Positions 26,818-35,552 of a stretch of DNA of 50,118 nt are shown in pieces. The notes under the pieces were generated by a model that saw nothing but the letters and a program-made list of their open reading frames with translations, had not been told where the DNA came from and ran no database searches. The position numbers and the translations under genes are program-made. This stretch comes from Tychonema sp. LEGE 07203 (GTDB lineage Bacteria; Cyanobacteriota; Cyanobacteriia; Cyanobacteriales; Microcoleaceae). The stretch spans positions 1 through 50,118 of the forward strand of contig NZ_JADEXD010000025.1 of the NCBI RefSeq assembly GCF_015207285.1. Reading direction: 5' to 3'. Position 1 is the stretch's first letter. Every line of letters starts with the position of its first letter.

Positions 26818-28017
26818 ATGAAGAGTGAACTTAAACTACACAGCCCAGAATCGCATAAAGCTATAGCTCTTAGATTAAAAGAACTTATCAAAAATGCAGA
26901 GTGTTTAAAAATGGCTGTTGCTTTTTGGACGATAGATCAAGATTATTTCCCATCTGATTCTTTAATACAGCTATTAAAGAAAGAAGGCTCATTTGCGTGT
27001 ATCGATATAGCACTTCCAACTGATGTTACTAAAGTGTGTGATTTTGCACGACACAATGCAGGTATGTACTTTTATTTACAGAGTGTAGACGAGGACAAAA
27101 ATGAGCCTGCATATATGCAAGATCATTTATTACACTCTAAAATTTTAATATTTGATCTTCCTGAAGAGAAAGCCAGCATTTTTATAGGTAGTCATAATTG
27201 GACTAATAGAGCATTATCTGGGATTAATATAGAAACATCAATAGAAATTGAGGTTGACAGAAAAAACGAGGTATATTGTCAGGTAAATTATTTACTCGAA
27301 ACAATAAAAAATGAATGCCATAAAGTTAATCCAGATTTAAAAGATATATATAAAAATATCCAAAGAAAAGAAAATACTTGTCTATATCTTCATTCTAGTT
27401 TAAATGATGATATCCAAAATAATATAGATATCTATTTTCATATTCTGGATTTTGAGTCAACCCGAAAAAACGATTTCCCAATCGACAGGCAAATAATTTT
27501 ATTTTTACCTAAAAAACTTGAAGAAAAAAAGGGATACTTATTGGAAGGTAAGGTTATCAAAGCAGGATTACTTCCTAAACTATCGCCAGGGTCAAACTGG
27601 CCAAACCTTGAAGAAGGATATTGGTGTTTAGTAGACTACCCAACTTCTAGCTATACTGAATTTAAGGATATTAAAAGTTTGAAAGCTAAGGATAAATTAA
27701 ACGCTGGTTTTTACGCAACAATCAAGATTAATAAGCAAACAAATATACAAAGAATAGAAGACATTGATATTGGATTTCATAAACATTATAAGCACGCAAT
27801 AATTATCCCTGAAAACTCAACTTTTTTTAACAAAAACAAAGTAGATAATGATTTTAAAAAAGATCCTGAGTTTTTAAAAAAAATCAGGGATAATACAGAA
27901 AGTATTATAATTAAGTCCCCACAAATTGATAGTGAGAAAGCTGATGATTATATAAGCAAAACCCAACCAGGGAAAATCTCAAAGGTTGTAAAAAAGAAGA
28001 AAGATAATATCGGGTAA
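26818..28017 (+). CDS. PLD-like nuclease-domain protein, possible defence gene
   Basis: 399 residues from ATG 26818 (an upstream in-frame ATG at 26797 would add 7). The N-terminal 170 residues form one phospholipase D-like domain. H106-S-K108-x4-D113 in LLHSKILIFD is the HKD motif, followed by the typical IGSHNWTNRALSGINIETS with the second-half Asn and Glu. Proteins with one HKD usually dimerise and cleave phosphodiesters; many bacterial ones are nucleases. The C-terminal 220 residues are charged, without a domain I recognise. The gene is AT-rich like apeA and sits in the same accessory region. Nuclease activity and a defence role are inferences. Confidence 0.75.
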   Translation: MKSELKLHSPESHKAIALRLKELIKNAECLKMAVAFWTIDQDYFPSDSLIQLLKKEGSFACIDIALPTDVTKVCDFARHNAGMYFYLQSVDEDKNEPAYMQDHLLHSKILIFDLPEEKASIFIGSHNWTNRALSGINIETSIEIEVDRKNEVYCQVNYLLETIKNECHKVNPDLKDIYKNIQRKENTCLYLHSSLNDDIQNNIDIYFHILDFESTRKNDFPIDRQIILFLPKKLEEKKGYLLEGKVIKAGLLPKLSPGSNWPNLEEGYWCLVDYPTSSYTEFKDIKSLKAKDKLNAGFYATIKINKQTNIQRIEDIDIGFHKHYKHAIIIPENSTFFNKNKVDNDFKKDPEFLKKIRDNTESIIIKSPQIDSEKADDYISKTQPGKISKVVKKKKDNIG

Positions 28018-28053
28018 AGGCAGGATAAGGAATTGAAAACAGGAACAACCAAC

Positions 28054-28269
28054 ATGAGCCAAGGAAGTGATCGCCCGCCGCCATTACCAGAGACAATCAG
28101 TGCCCTTTGCAAGTGGCACGGCATCACCGCCACGTTGGAAGTGATCGCCGATTACTGCAAGTCACAGGCAAATTTAGCAGAGGTAAACGGGAAGGAAGTA
28201 AAGGATAGTGAGCACGGGCGAGACTTATCAGAAGCGGTGCGGGTTGTGATAGAGGGTTGGGAGGAATAA
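28054..28269 (+). CDS. Small hypothetical protein
   Basis: 71 residues from ATG 28054; a TTG at 28033 would add 7. The sequence SALCKWHGITATLEVIADYC followed by an acidic helix ending VVIEGWEE looks coding and soluble. It starts 36 bp after the PLD-like gene on the same strand and may be cotranscribed. No function known. A strong hairpin pair follows before the convergent gene at 28514. Confidence 0.5.
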   Translation: MSQGSDRPPPLPETISALCKWHGITATLEVIADYCKSQANLAEVNGKEVKDSEHGRDLSEAVRVVIEGWEE

Positions 28270-28440
28270 ATTGGTCAGTAATTAGCTACTCTGTTGGCGG
28301 CGGTATGTTTTGGATCTTGCCGAAGAACAGAGCGATCGCTGGTGTCTGGAAGATGATCATTAAACTCGTTGTAACTATCAAATCATTACCCTGTAAAGCT
28401 TCTAGGGATTTTGGGTAAGAACTCGTTGTCACTGATTTAA

Positions 28441-28486
28441 GGGCGAAATCGCCCCTACCAAAAGCGCGATCTATCGCGTTTTTGGT
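28441..28486. terminator. Two hairpins between convergent genes, bidirectional terminator
   Basis: GGGCGAAATCGCCC (28441-28454) is a 6-bp stem with a 2-base loop. Next to it 28457-28469 pairs with 28474-28486 (13 bp, one G-U), with A-run and T-run flanks built into the stem so that either strand ends in U residues. The genes at 28054-28269 and 28514-28681 converge on it. Confidence 0.6.
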
Positions 28487-28513
28487 GGTTACGATCCACC
28501 GTAGGCGATCGCG

Positions 28514-28681
28514 CTACACCTCAACATCCTTGAGCGCATCCTCCAGCAGCATCCGCACAATATCCACTTTCTTGCGCCCTGTCCTGGCTACCAGCATCGA
28601 CAGTTTACGGTGCAGAGTTTCAGACATATCGACAGTAAACCTGACCGTCGCTTCTTTATCGGGTGCTTGCAGTTTGCTCAT
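28514..28681 (-). CDS. Ribbon-helix-helix DNA-binding protein
   Basis: 55 residues from ATG 28681, chosen because AAGGAG lies upstream at the right distance; a GTG at 28771 would add a proline-rich 30-residue leader. The body is one RHH motif: a strand, ATVRFTVDM, then helices SETLHRKLSMLVARTG and KKVDIVRMLLEDALKD. Such proteins are plasmid or toxin-antitoxin regulators or partition proteins. No partner gene is adjacent on this strand, so the role is open. Confidence 0.65.
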   Translation of the reverse strand: MSKLQAPDKEATVRFTVDMSETLHRKLSMLVARTGRKKVDIVRMLLEDALKDVEV

Positions 28682-29559
28682 CAGGCTAGGCTCCTTTGAT
28701 TGAATGGGTACGGGGTCGGGTGCTGATACTGGTGGCTGCGGTGGTGTTGCGGGGGGTAATGCAACTTCCACTGGTGGTGGTGTGGGTGGTATTTTCGCTC
28801 AGAGTGATGCTGTGAGTGTTGTTGCTAACGATACAACGTCGAGCGGTGCTTGCACACCTGTTTTTATGTGTGTTAGCTTATTACTTAGAAGGGAATATGT
28901 GTCAACGATTACCGTCCGCCGTCGTTGTTCGAGGATGAGGAGCGGTTGAGTGCTTCCGATTCGGGGTCGGTGGTTGTTCCGGTTAAGCCATCCACTCCAG
29001 CAAAAGGGAAAGCTTCAACAAAATGTACTTCTGAGGGTTTTCCAGTTAAAAGTTTTCGGACGTTAATAACAAATTTATCGACAATCGCTAAAAACCGAGT
29101 CTAGCCTAAATTGCGTCTGGTTTCAGTTAGTTTCGACCAACTGACGATGCCGGCTCCTTTGCAACGCAGAGAACTTTGGATTTACTGAAGGTTTCCTAAT
29201 ATTGTAGTCATCTATTGGGCGAGGGCGTTAGTCGTATTGCCCGACTGATGGGGTTTTTGCTTGGATGCGATCGACCAATTGAGGAAAGTTCCGCACTAAA
29301 AGTTGAGACTATTTCCACTTTGTGACCGCTTTCGGGAAAGCAACCCTTACGGATCACACCAGGAAGCACGCGCAATCTCGCTTTCTATTTAGCTATCCAA
29401 CGAAACTATACTTAAATGTGGCATCAGTCGAATAATCTCACATTCCATCTGCCCTGCTTGACAACAGGGGTGAAAACCCAAAGTTAATTTCTGGCTTCTC
29501 TGACTGGGGTGAAACTTCCTAATTAGTGCATTGTCTTATTTAGAGGCATCCAGCACATC
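28682..29559. other. Long spacer before the ABC exporter
   Basis: No full gene. A plus-strand stretch ending at 29105 reads PPSLFEDEERLSASDSGS then VVVPVKPSTPAKGKAS without an internal stop and with coding-like composition, so it is probably the tail of a lost protein. The region from 29106 to 29559 shows nothing I can name; it holds the exporter promoter. Confidence 0.45.
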
Positions 29560-31470
29560 ATGACTTTTCCATTCAAAGCACGTTTGAAGAGCCAGAAGAA
29601 TTCACCAAAATTGGTGATGCCGTTAATTAACCAACATTGGTTGGTGCGGATCGTCCTGCGCTCTATTTCCTACTTCCGCCAAGATTTATGGCCCATCGTC
29701 ACGCTCTTGCTTTTAATCGGAGCATCGGTGCTTTTCAACCTTCTCAACGCCTGGCCGATAGCAATTCTAGTCGATACGGTTTTGTCACCAACTCCGAAAT
29801 CTAACTGGATTCATACGCTGTTTCTTGCCCCGTTCGGTGAAGGCACGCTGAACCGAATTTTCGGAATGGCGTTCGTTGCGATGATTATTAGAATCCTGAG
29901 CGATACTGTTTTCATGCTCCGCAGGATGTTGAACTACCGCATCCAGTACAACGGAACCTTGCGCGTTCGTACCGAACTCTACGACAAACTACAAGCGCTG
30001 AGTCTCGGCTGGCACGGCTCCCGGTCGCAGGGTGACGCAATCTATCGGTTGAGCTACGACAGTCTCGGCCCCTGGGGGGTGATCGATACGCTCATCGGCT
30101 CTACGGCCGCATCGGTGACGCTGACGGCGATGATCTGGATCATGTTGTCGCGCCACGTCCTTCTCACCGTGTTTGCACTTTCGTTCACGCCGCTTCTAAT
30201 ACTGGCGAATTGGTACTTCGAGGGAAGGATTAGGAGTAGAGCCCTGGAGTCGAAGCAGACCGATGCGGTGATGACCTCAACCATGCAGCAAGCTATAGAG
30301 TTGATCGGGCTAATCCAATCCTTCGGTCGAGAAGCAACGGAGTCGCGGCGCTTCGGGCTGGCGGTCGAACGCAGCGTCAAGGCCTCCATGCGGCTCAATT
30401 GGCAAGAAAACCTCTATCCGCTAGCGGTTCAGGTAGTCTTTGCCCTGGGTAGCGGGGTAATCTTAGGCTACGGCGGATACCTAGTTTATCGCGACCAGTT
30501 CTTGCGTCCGGTGCCAAACGGCGTGACCATCGGCGATCTGCTCGTATTCATGGCGTACCTGGGACAGTTCTGGGACCCGATAGGTTGGGTTTTGGGGTTC
30601 ACTACTAAGATCCAGACGTTTGTAGCTTCATGCGATCGCGTCTTTGCGGTCATTGATGAGCCGCCCGCCATAAAAGATGAGCCTGATGCGCGATCGCTTC
30701 CCGTCTATCCCCGCACACTAGCATTTGCCGATGTGAGCTTCGAGTACAACGCTGGGCAACCCGTTTTACGGAACATCAGCGCTAGTATCGAGCCTGGTCA
30801 GATGGTGGCGTTTTTAGGCCCTAGCGGGACGGGAAAGAGCACGCTGCTCAATCTTTTGCCGCGCTTCTACGACCCGACATCGGGCAGCGTCCTTCTCGAC
30901 GGCTTCGACCTCCGCACCCTTAAGATTGCTGATGTCCGCAAACATATAGCGCTCGTCTCGCAAGGCAGCCCACTTTTCCCCGGAACGATTGCAGAGAATA
31001 TCGCCTACGGTCGCCCGGATGCTCTACTCTCCGATATCCGGGATGCCGCGGTTGAATCCGGGGCAGCCGAGTTCATCGAAAGCTTGCCGGAGCAGTATGA
31101 TACTTTAATCGCTGAGGGCGGTCAAAACCTATCGGGCGGACAGCGACAGCGCTTAGCTATCGCGCGGGCGCTCGTCACTAAGGCTCCCATACTCATCCTC
31201 GACGAACCCACGAATGCGCTGGACTTGAAGCACGAGCAGTGGGTAATAGAGACTCTGCAACGTCTGCGCCGCAAAAGAACCATCATCTTGGTCACGCACC
31301 GACTCACAACTGCCGCAGGCTGCGATCTGATTTTTGTGATGCAGTCGGGCGAGATTGTTGAATCTGGCACTCACGCCGAACTCCTTACTCAGCAGGGGTT
31401 CTATTACCGAATGTTGGGCTACGACCAAGTAAAATCAATAGGACTTACACAGAAACCGTGCATAGAGTAG
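29560..31470 (+). CDS. ABC exporter, fused permease and ATPase (MsbA/lipid-A-like type)
   Basis: A 636-residue half transporter that works as a dimer in the cytoplasmic membrane. Six membrane helices lie in residues about 30-330 (for example WPIVTLLLLIGASVLFNLL). The nucleotide-binding domain has Walker A GPSGTGKSTLL (about 427-437), signature LSGGQRQRLAIA, Walker B ILILDEPTNALD and the switch His in LVTHRL. The substrate cannot be told from sequence; lipids, peptides and drugs are all known for the type. The gene is visibly richer in G+C than its neighbours and is flanked by plasmid-like debris, which suggests separate acquisition. Nothing nearby hints at a cargo. Confidence 0.88.
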   Translation: MTFPFKARLKSQKNSPKLVMPLINQHWLVRIVLRSISYFRQDLWPIVTLLLLIGASVLFNLLNAWPIAILVDTVLSPTPKSNWIHTLFLAPFGEGTLNRIFGMAFVAMIIRILSDTVFMLRRMLNYRIQYNGTLRVRTELYDKLQALSLGWHGSRSQGDAIYRLSYDSLGPWGVIDTLIGSTAASVTLTAMIWIMLSRHVLLTVFALSFTPLLILANWYFEGRIRSRALESKQTDAVMTSTMQQAIELIGLIQSFGREATESRRFGLAVERSVKASMRLNWQENLYPLAVQVVFALGSGVILGYGGYLVYRDQFLRPVPNGVTIGDLLVFMAYLGQFWDPIGWVLGFTTKIQTFVASCDRVFAVIDEPPAIKDEPDARSLPVYPRTLAFADVSFEYNAGQPVLRNISASIEPGQMVAFLGPSGTGKSTLLNLLPRFYDPTSGSVLLDGFDLRTLKIADVRKHIALVSQGSPLFPGTIAENIAYGRPDALLSDIRDAAVESGAAEFIESLPEQYDTLIAEGGQNLSGGQRQRLAIARALVTKAPILILDEPTNALDLKHEQWVIETLQRLRRKRTIILVTHRLTTAAGCDLIFVMQSGEIVESGTHAELLTQQGFYYRMLGYDQVKSIGLTQKPCIE

Positions 31471-31694
31471 GGAGAGCGAACTTATTCTTATTTCTTTGCT
31501 TCAATCAGCAGGCGTTGACTGCTTGACTAGAAATAGGCGCGCATTAACCCAGAGGTACAGAACGCTGCGAACGAAACAAATACCAAGGACAGCAGGGCAA
31601 ATAGTCGTAGGGCACGGTACTTCCTGAAGATTTAGGAAAACGATGCGATCGATCTGGTTACAATCCTGGGCGTAGAGAATATAGATGGCTTTTT

Positions 31695-31758
31695 CTAGAC
31701 TTCAATCATCTAAACATTCAATCATCTAGACATTCAGATGTTTAAACTTTAAAGTTTA
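31695..31758. repeat. Partition-site-like repeats, array 1
   Basis: Copies of a CATTCA/ATCATCTA type motif, including AACATTCAATCATCTAGACA, then the perfect 16-bp palindrome TAAACTTTAAAGTTTA (31743-31758) just before the truncated parA. Related motifs flank the intact parA cassette. Confidence 0.6.
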
Positions 31759-31759
31759 G

Positions 31760-31996
31760 GTGATGAACTCAGCAGGCTTACCTACGATCGTAACAATCGC
31801 CTCATTCAAGGGCGGAGTCGAAAAGACTACCACAGCGCTGCATTTGGCGGTTTACTGGCAAAGCAAAGCGCCCGCTTTGTTGGTAGATGGCGACCTCAAC
31901 CGCAGTGCATTGGATTGGGCAGCGCGGCGTTCCTTGCCGTTCAAAGTAGTAGATATGACGGATGACAACCCCGTTAAAACCCATACTAAAAATTGA
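31760..31996 (+). pseudogene. Truncated parA duplicate with a mutated Walker A motif
   Basis: The first about 65 residues match the intact ParA at 32815, nearly codon for codon (TIVTIASFKGG, LLVDGDLNRSALDWA). The P-loop reads GGVEKTTT instead of GGVGKTTT, which should abolish nucleotide binding. After LPFKVVDM the sequence departs and stops, so about 130 residues are missing. Confidence 0.85.
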
Positions 31997-31998
31997 TT

Positions 31999-32013
31999 GT
32001 GCTATAGTAGCAC
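31999..32013. promoter_or_regulatory. Palindrome upstream of the RHH-like gene, possible operator
   Basis: GTGCTA-TAG-TAGCAC is a perfect 6-bp-arm dyad containing a TATAGT that could serve as a -10 element. It is placed about 100 bp before the gene at 32117, whose product may bind DNA. Function inferred only. Confidence 0.35.
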
Positions 32014-32116
32014 ACACAGGCATACCTTAGAAAAAATAGCGCCGCTTACAGTATGCCTTTAAAGCACAGTAACGGCATACTCCGGTCAGCATCTTTTCCA
32101 TCCCGAACCAGAGCCA

Positions 32117-32602
32117 ATGGCAACCAAGAACATCAGAATTGTGGGCTATTTGCCACCCGACTACCACCAAAAGTTGCGCGACTACATGGTAGAGCAATCT
32201 CTAACGGAAAGTGCCGCGCTCGCCAAAATCATCAAGCAATTCTTTGAAACAGTCCCAGCGCTCTCGGCCGAAACGGTAGCTTCCGAAACCAGGGAAATTT
32301 TCGCCCAACTGCGATCGGAAATTGCCGATTTACATGGGCGAGTCGCAGCTTTGGAAACAGCAGAAATTCAACGCCAATTCAATAAAACTTCTCCCAAAAA
32401 CTTTGGAGCAGAACAGCCCCAAATAACACTGCGCCCCCTGAAAGCTGCTGACCTAGCAAAACGGTTGGGAGTAAGTGCCGAAACTATTGAAAGTGCTGCT
32501 GCTAAAGGCAGCAGTTCCTTTGTTGAATGGAGCAAACGGCGAGATCCTGGTTCAAGAGCATGGCACAAAAAGGGTAACTTTTACCATCCGAATCCAGATT
32601 GA
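32117..32602 (+). CDS. Putative plasmid-type DNA-binding protein
   Basis: 161 residues in three parts. An N-terminal RHH-like strand and helices (NIRIVGYLPPDYHQKLRDYM, residues 4-40), a central heptad region EIFAQLRSEIADLHGRVAAL (about 60-85) that should form a coiled coil, and a C-terminal helix-turn-helix-like LKAADLAKRLGVSAETIESA (about 112-131) followed by a basic tail. It lies between the truncated and the intact parA, so a role in plasmid maintenance or its regulation is plausible. No named family recognised. Confidence 0.55.
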   Translation: MATKNIRIVGYLPPDYHQKLRDYMVEQSLTESAALAKIIKQFFETVPALSAETVASETREIFAQLRSEIADLHGRVAALETAEIQRQFNKTSPKNFGAEQPQITLRPLKAADLAKRLGVSAETIESAAAKGSSSFVEWSKRRDPGSRAWHKKGNFYHPNPD

Positions 32603-32735
32603 GGTAGAACGATGTAGCTGCTTTGATTTGTGGGAAGATCCACCGCCTCTCATCGCCTACAACCGAGCGCTACGTTGTTATCGTTAATTAGCCGAGCCAA
32701 CCCGTCCTATAACTCGCTCAATACGGCATCATTTT

Positions 32736-32778
32736 AAACGTTCAACCATTCAAATGTCTAGACATTTAGATGATTAAG
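32736..32778. repeat. Partition-site-like repeats, array 2, upstream of parA
   Basis: The perfect 16-bp palindrome AAATGTCTAGACATTT (32752-32767) is flanked by ACCATTC and AGATGATT half copies. It lies about 50 bp before the parA start and could be both centromere and operator. Confidence 0.65.
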
Positions 32779-32814
32779 GGTTAAAGTTGAGTTAATCAAC
32801 GTATCAATAAACCT

Positions 32815-33405
32815 ATGATCGTGACAATCGCCTCATTCAAGGGCGGAGTCGGGAAGACAACCACAGCACTGCATTTAGCGGCTTACCTGCAAACCAAAGC
32901 GCCTACACTTTTGGTAGATGGCGACCTTAACCGCAGTGCTTTGGATTGGGGTGCGCGGGGTTCCCTCCCGTTCAAAGTGGTGGATGAAAAGCAAGGAGTT
33001 CGCTTTGCCAGAGATTATGAGCACATCGTGATAGACACGCCTGCCCGACCAGACCCCGATGAACTCAAAACTGTAGCTGAAGGTTGTGACTTGCTGATTT
33101 TGCCGAGTTCTCCCGATGCGATGGCCCTGAGCGCGATGGTGCAAATGGTGGAAGCTCTGCATTCCCTAAAATCGAATTACCGCATTTTGCTCACCCTCAT
33201 CCCACCTGCTCCTAGCAAAGTCGGGATTGAGTCTCGGAGAACGATCGAGAAAGCTGAGTTGCCGATATTCAAAGCTGAGGTCAGGCGGCTAGCAGTATTT
33301 CAAAAAGCTTCCCTCGCCGGGGTTCCTGTAAACGCTATCAAAGACCCTTACGCCAAAGCTGCTTGGGGTTGTTATGCCGCTGTCGGCAAGGAGATATTGC
33401 CATGA
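32815..33405 (+). CDS. parA: ParA-family partition ATPase
   Basis: 196 residues, the compact type I-b size. The deviant Walker A motif is FKGGVGKTTT with signature Lys9 and Lys14. The switch segment HIVIDTPARP (about 71-80) and the LLILPSSPDAMALSA block follow as usual. ParA moves plasmids by cycling on the nucleoid under control of a centromere-binding partner. The partner here is the RHH protein whose start overlaps the parA stop (ATGA). Repeat arrays lie on both sides of the pair. Confidence 0.9.
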   Translation: MIVTIASFKGGVGKTTTALHLAAYLQTKAPTLLVDGDLNRSALDWGARGSLPFKVVDEKQGVRFARDYEHIVIDTPARPDPDELKTVAEGCDLLILPSSPDAMALSAMVQMVEALHSLKSNYRILLTLIPPAPSKVGIESRRTIEKAELPIFKAEVRRLAVFQKASLAGVPVNAIKDPYAKAAWGCYAAVGKEILP

Positions 33406-33650
33406 GCCGCTTTGATGATTTGTTAAAGGCGAAAAAACTCAAACCCGGCGAACCTGATCTCGAACCTGCACCAACGCCGGCGTTACCCAAAAGCAAAGAC
33501 CCAAACTTTGTTAGGGCTACTGTTTATCTGCCCAAACAAATGCACCGCGACCTCAAATCTGCTGCCGCACAGTCAGGTGAAGAAATCAGCGAGCTGGTTG
33601 AAAAGTCCGTCGCTCAATACCTCCAGCAGTTCAAACCCAATGACAATTAA
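33402..33650 (+). CDS. RHH centromere-binding protein, partner of ParA
   Basis: 82 residues from ATG 33402, overlapping the parA stop. The N-terminal 35 residues are charged and proline-rich and probably flexible. The C-terminal part is a ribbon-helix-helix fold: strand VRATVYLPKQM, helix HRDLKSAAAQSG, helix EEISELVEKSVAQYLQQ. This layout, flexible tail plus RHH downstream of a short ParA, is that of ParG-type partition proteins. It presumably binds the flanking repeats. Confidence 0.8.
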   Translation: MSRFDDLLKAKKLKPGEPDLEPAPTPALPKSKDPNFVRATVYLPKQMHRDLKSAAAQSGEEISELVEKSVAQYLQQFKPNDN

Positions 33651-33672
33651 ACATTTAGATGTTTGAATGTTT
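33648..33672. repeat. Partition-site-like repeats, array 3
   Basis: AAACATTTAGATG followed by TTTGAATGTTTA directly at the end of the RHH gene; same motif as arrays 2 and 4. Confidence 0.6.
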
Positions 33673-33850
33673 AATTATTTGAGTCCTCCTCTAAAAACAA
33701 GAAACTGTCTCGCCCTGCGATTCCCGATTCCTTTTTGAGTCGCCCGCACGAACGGTCTACCGGTTTTGGATTACGGTGTTCGATCGCCGCAACTATCTCT
33801 GTTTTCAGTCGAGCGATCGAAAAGTTCGACTCCAATGGGAAAAGTTAAAG

Positions 33851-33895
33851 AGACATTTGAATGTTTCGACATTTGAATGTTTGAACATCTAGATA
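33851..33895. repeat. Partition-site-like repeats, array 4
   Basis: Two direct copies of GACATTTGAATGTTT in a row, separated by one base, then GAACATCTAGATAG. The unit is a near palindrome. This is the most regular of the four arrays and the best centromere candidate. Confidence 0.7.
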
Positions 33896-34026
33896 GCTAA
33901 ACGTACAGAATCCCGTCTTGTTAGGCGGTTGCTGCATTCATTCGATTTAGTGTCCGGCTGCTGGCCAGCGACTGACAGTGAGAAAATTTTGGCAGCGGGG
34001 GGAATGGTTAGCGGCTGCAATCTAAT

Positions 34027-34051
34027 TAATTGGTAATTGGTAATTGGTAAT
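34027..34051 (+). repeat. TAATTGG heptamer repeat, 3.5 copies
   Basis: Perfect tandem copies of TAATTGG between the partition cassette and the nuclease gene. Non-coding. Typical of cyanobacterial intergenic heptamers. Confidence 0.8.
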
Positions 34052-34118
34052 AAGCTGTACCTCATGCCGCTGTAAGCTTGCAGAGTAGAGAAGACGAGCA
34101 AGTGCAGGAGTAGCGGCA

Positions 34119-35027
34119 ATGAGGCAAGGTTATCGGGGGTGGGCGATCGCTCTGATTTTGTTAGGGATTATTAGCGGCTGCAACTTGACTGAGCCATCGC
34201 CACCGTCTCGGTTTCCTGAAATTGGTCGTGAGAAACCAAGGGTTCAACGTCCAACGCCCAAACCAAGCACCAGAGAACCAATCAGCTCAGCCACCAATAA
34301 CCGCAACTTACTCTTGGGTAATCCCAGCAATGCCGTTCCCAGTGTTGCCAGCAACATCGACAACTACTTGATGGTGAAACCGCAGTACGTGCTTTCGTAC
34401 AACAGTAAGACTAAGACCGCCAACTGGGTTTCATGGCAGCTCAATAAATCTTGGATTGGAGCAGCCGATCGCCAAGACAATTTCCGCCCTGATGATTCCC
34501 TCCCGGATGCGTGGTACAAAGTCCGCCCCAACGATTACACGGGAAGCGGCTATGACCGAGGGCACATTGCACCAAGTGCCGATCGCACCCGCACCGAAAC
34601 GGACAATAGCAGCACATTCCTGATGACCAACATGATGCCCCAAGTACCAGAACTCAATCGAGGTTTGTGGAGTGATCTGGAAGATTACTGCCGAGATTTG
34701 GTGCAGCAGGGCAAGGAACTTTACATCATTGCGGGGCCCGTGGGAAGGAAAGACAGCATCGGCAAAAAGGAAAAAATTGCAGTGCCGGCAAAGAATTGGA
34801 AAGTTATCGTGGTGCTGCCGCGACAAGGATTAGGGATGCAGGGAATTACAGCCGACACCAGAACGATCGCCGTGATAATGCCCAACGATGCCAGCGTCAA
34901 GGGCAGGGGATGGAAAAGTTTTCGAGTTTCCGTGGCCAGAATTGAACAGGAAACAGGGCTGAACTTCTTATCTAATGTGTCACCCCAGACTCAGCAAGTC
35001 ATTGAAAGCAAAGTGGACAGTCAATAA
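34119..35027 (+). CDS. nucA: NucA-like non-specific DNA/RNA endonuclease, lipoprotein
   Basis: 302 residues. The signal peptide ends in the lipobox-like GIISGC with Cys21 as the expected lipidated residue, so the enzyme is probably tethered outside the cytoplasmic membrane; a long proline-rich linker follows (to about 60). The catalytic block is YDRGHIAPSADR, with H149 as general base, then FLMTNMMPQVPELNRGLW with the metal-binding Asn. This is the His-Me-finger nuclease family of Anabaena NucA. Its specific inhibitor family, NuiA, is coded less than 1 kb downstream on the other strand. A terminator-like hairpin follows the stop. Confidence 0.9.
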   Translation: MRQGYRGWAIALILLGIISGCNLTEPSPPSRFPEIGREKPRVQRPTPKPSTREPISSATNNRNLLLGNPSNAVPSVASNIDNYLMVKPQYVLSYNSKTKTANWVSWQLNKSWIGAADRQDNFRPDDSLPDAWYKVRPNDYTGSGYDRGHIAPSADRTRTETDNSSTFLMTNMMPQVPELNRGLWSDLEDYCRDLVQQGKELYIIAGPVGRKDSIGKKEKIAVPAKNWKVIVVLPRQGLGMQGITADTRTIAVIMPNDASVKGRGWKSFRVSVARIEQETGLNFLSNVSPQTQQVIESKVDSQ

Positions 35028-35034
35028 GGATTGC

Positions 35035-35063
35035 TCGATAAGCGAATGCTTATTGAATTTTTT
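35035..35063 (+). terminator. Intrinsic terminator after the nuclease gene
   Basis: TCGATAAGC pairs with GCTTATTGA (9 bp, one G-U) around GAAT and is followed by ATTTTTT. It begins 8 bp after the nucA-like stop. Confidence 0.7.
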
Positions 35064-35078
35064 AGCCGTCAAAGTGTC

Positions 35079-35408
35079 TCAGCTAAACACTCCCCAATTA
35101 CGTTGTAGAAACCAGGGTGCTTCCTTTAAATCCCAGGTAATAAATTCGATGGGGTCGAAAGACTCTTCGGTAGATTGCATCTGGACAATCTGCTCTGGAG
35201 GTAAGCTGAGCACATGGTTCTGCGTGTCGCTTTCATAATCCCAAAAATGGTAGCGGTCTAATTTGTTTTTAGCGCGACGGCTTGGTCCAAAGTCCATCGG
35301 GGCGCACATTCTAATTAACTGTCCTCTATCCTGTTTGCTGAAAAATGTAAGTTTTAGCTTTTTCTTAGAGTGAATTGCTGTAACAAATGTTTGATGATCT
35401 GAGTGCAT
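35079..35408 (-). CDS. Conserved hypothetical protein, WYL-like character
   Basis: 109 residues. The central block FFSKQDRGQLIRMCAPMDFG, then DRYHFWDYESD and HVLSLPPEQIVQMQ, looks like a single small beta-rich domain. The alternation of short strands and the final PEQIV reminds me of WYL-type ligand domains, but I would not assign it. Known relatives are, as far as I recall, uncharacterised. The gene faces the nuclease gene, with converging ends. Confidence 0.6.
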   Translation of the reverse strand: MHSDHQTFVTAIHSKKKLKLTFFSKQDRGQLIRMCAPMDFGPSRRAKNKLDRYHFWDYESDTQNHVLSLPPEQIVQMQSTEESFDPIEFITWDLKEAPWFLQRNWGVFS

Positions 35409-35552
35409 GATTGGTTGGTTACTTATTTTTTAAGGACAGAGCGTGCTTTTCAAGTATCTGTATGTTTTTTCCAAAGGACTAAAAAATAAAAAAATCTTTT
35501 TTTCCTTTTCCAATTTTCACTTTTTAGTCATATCTCTACACCTTATACCTTA

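Noticed and set aside
28704-28949. Plus-strand frame opposite the RHH gene leader
   Set aside because: Low-complexity Gly/Thr-rich translation from a GGTGGT stretch; no coding signs.
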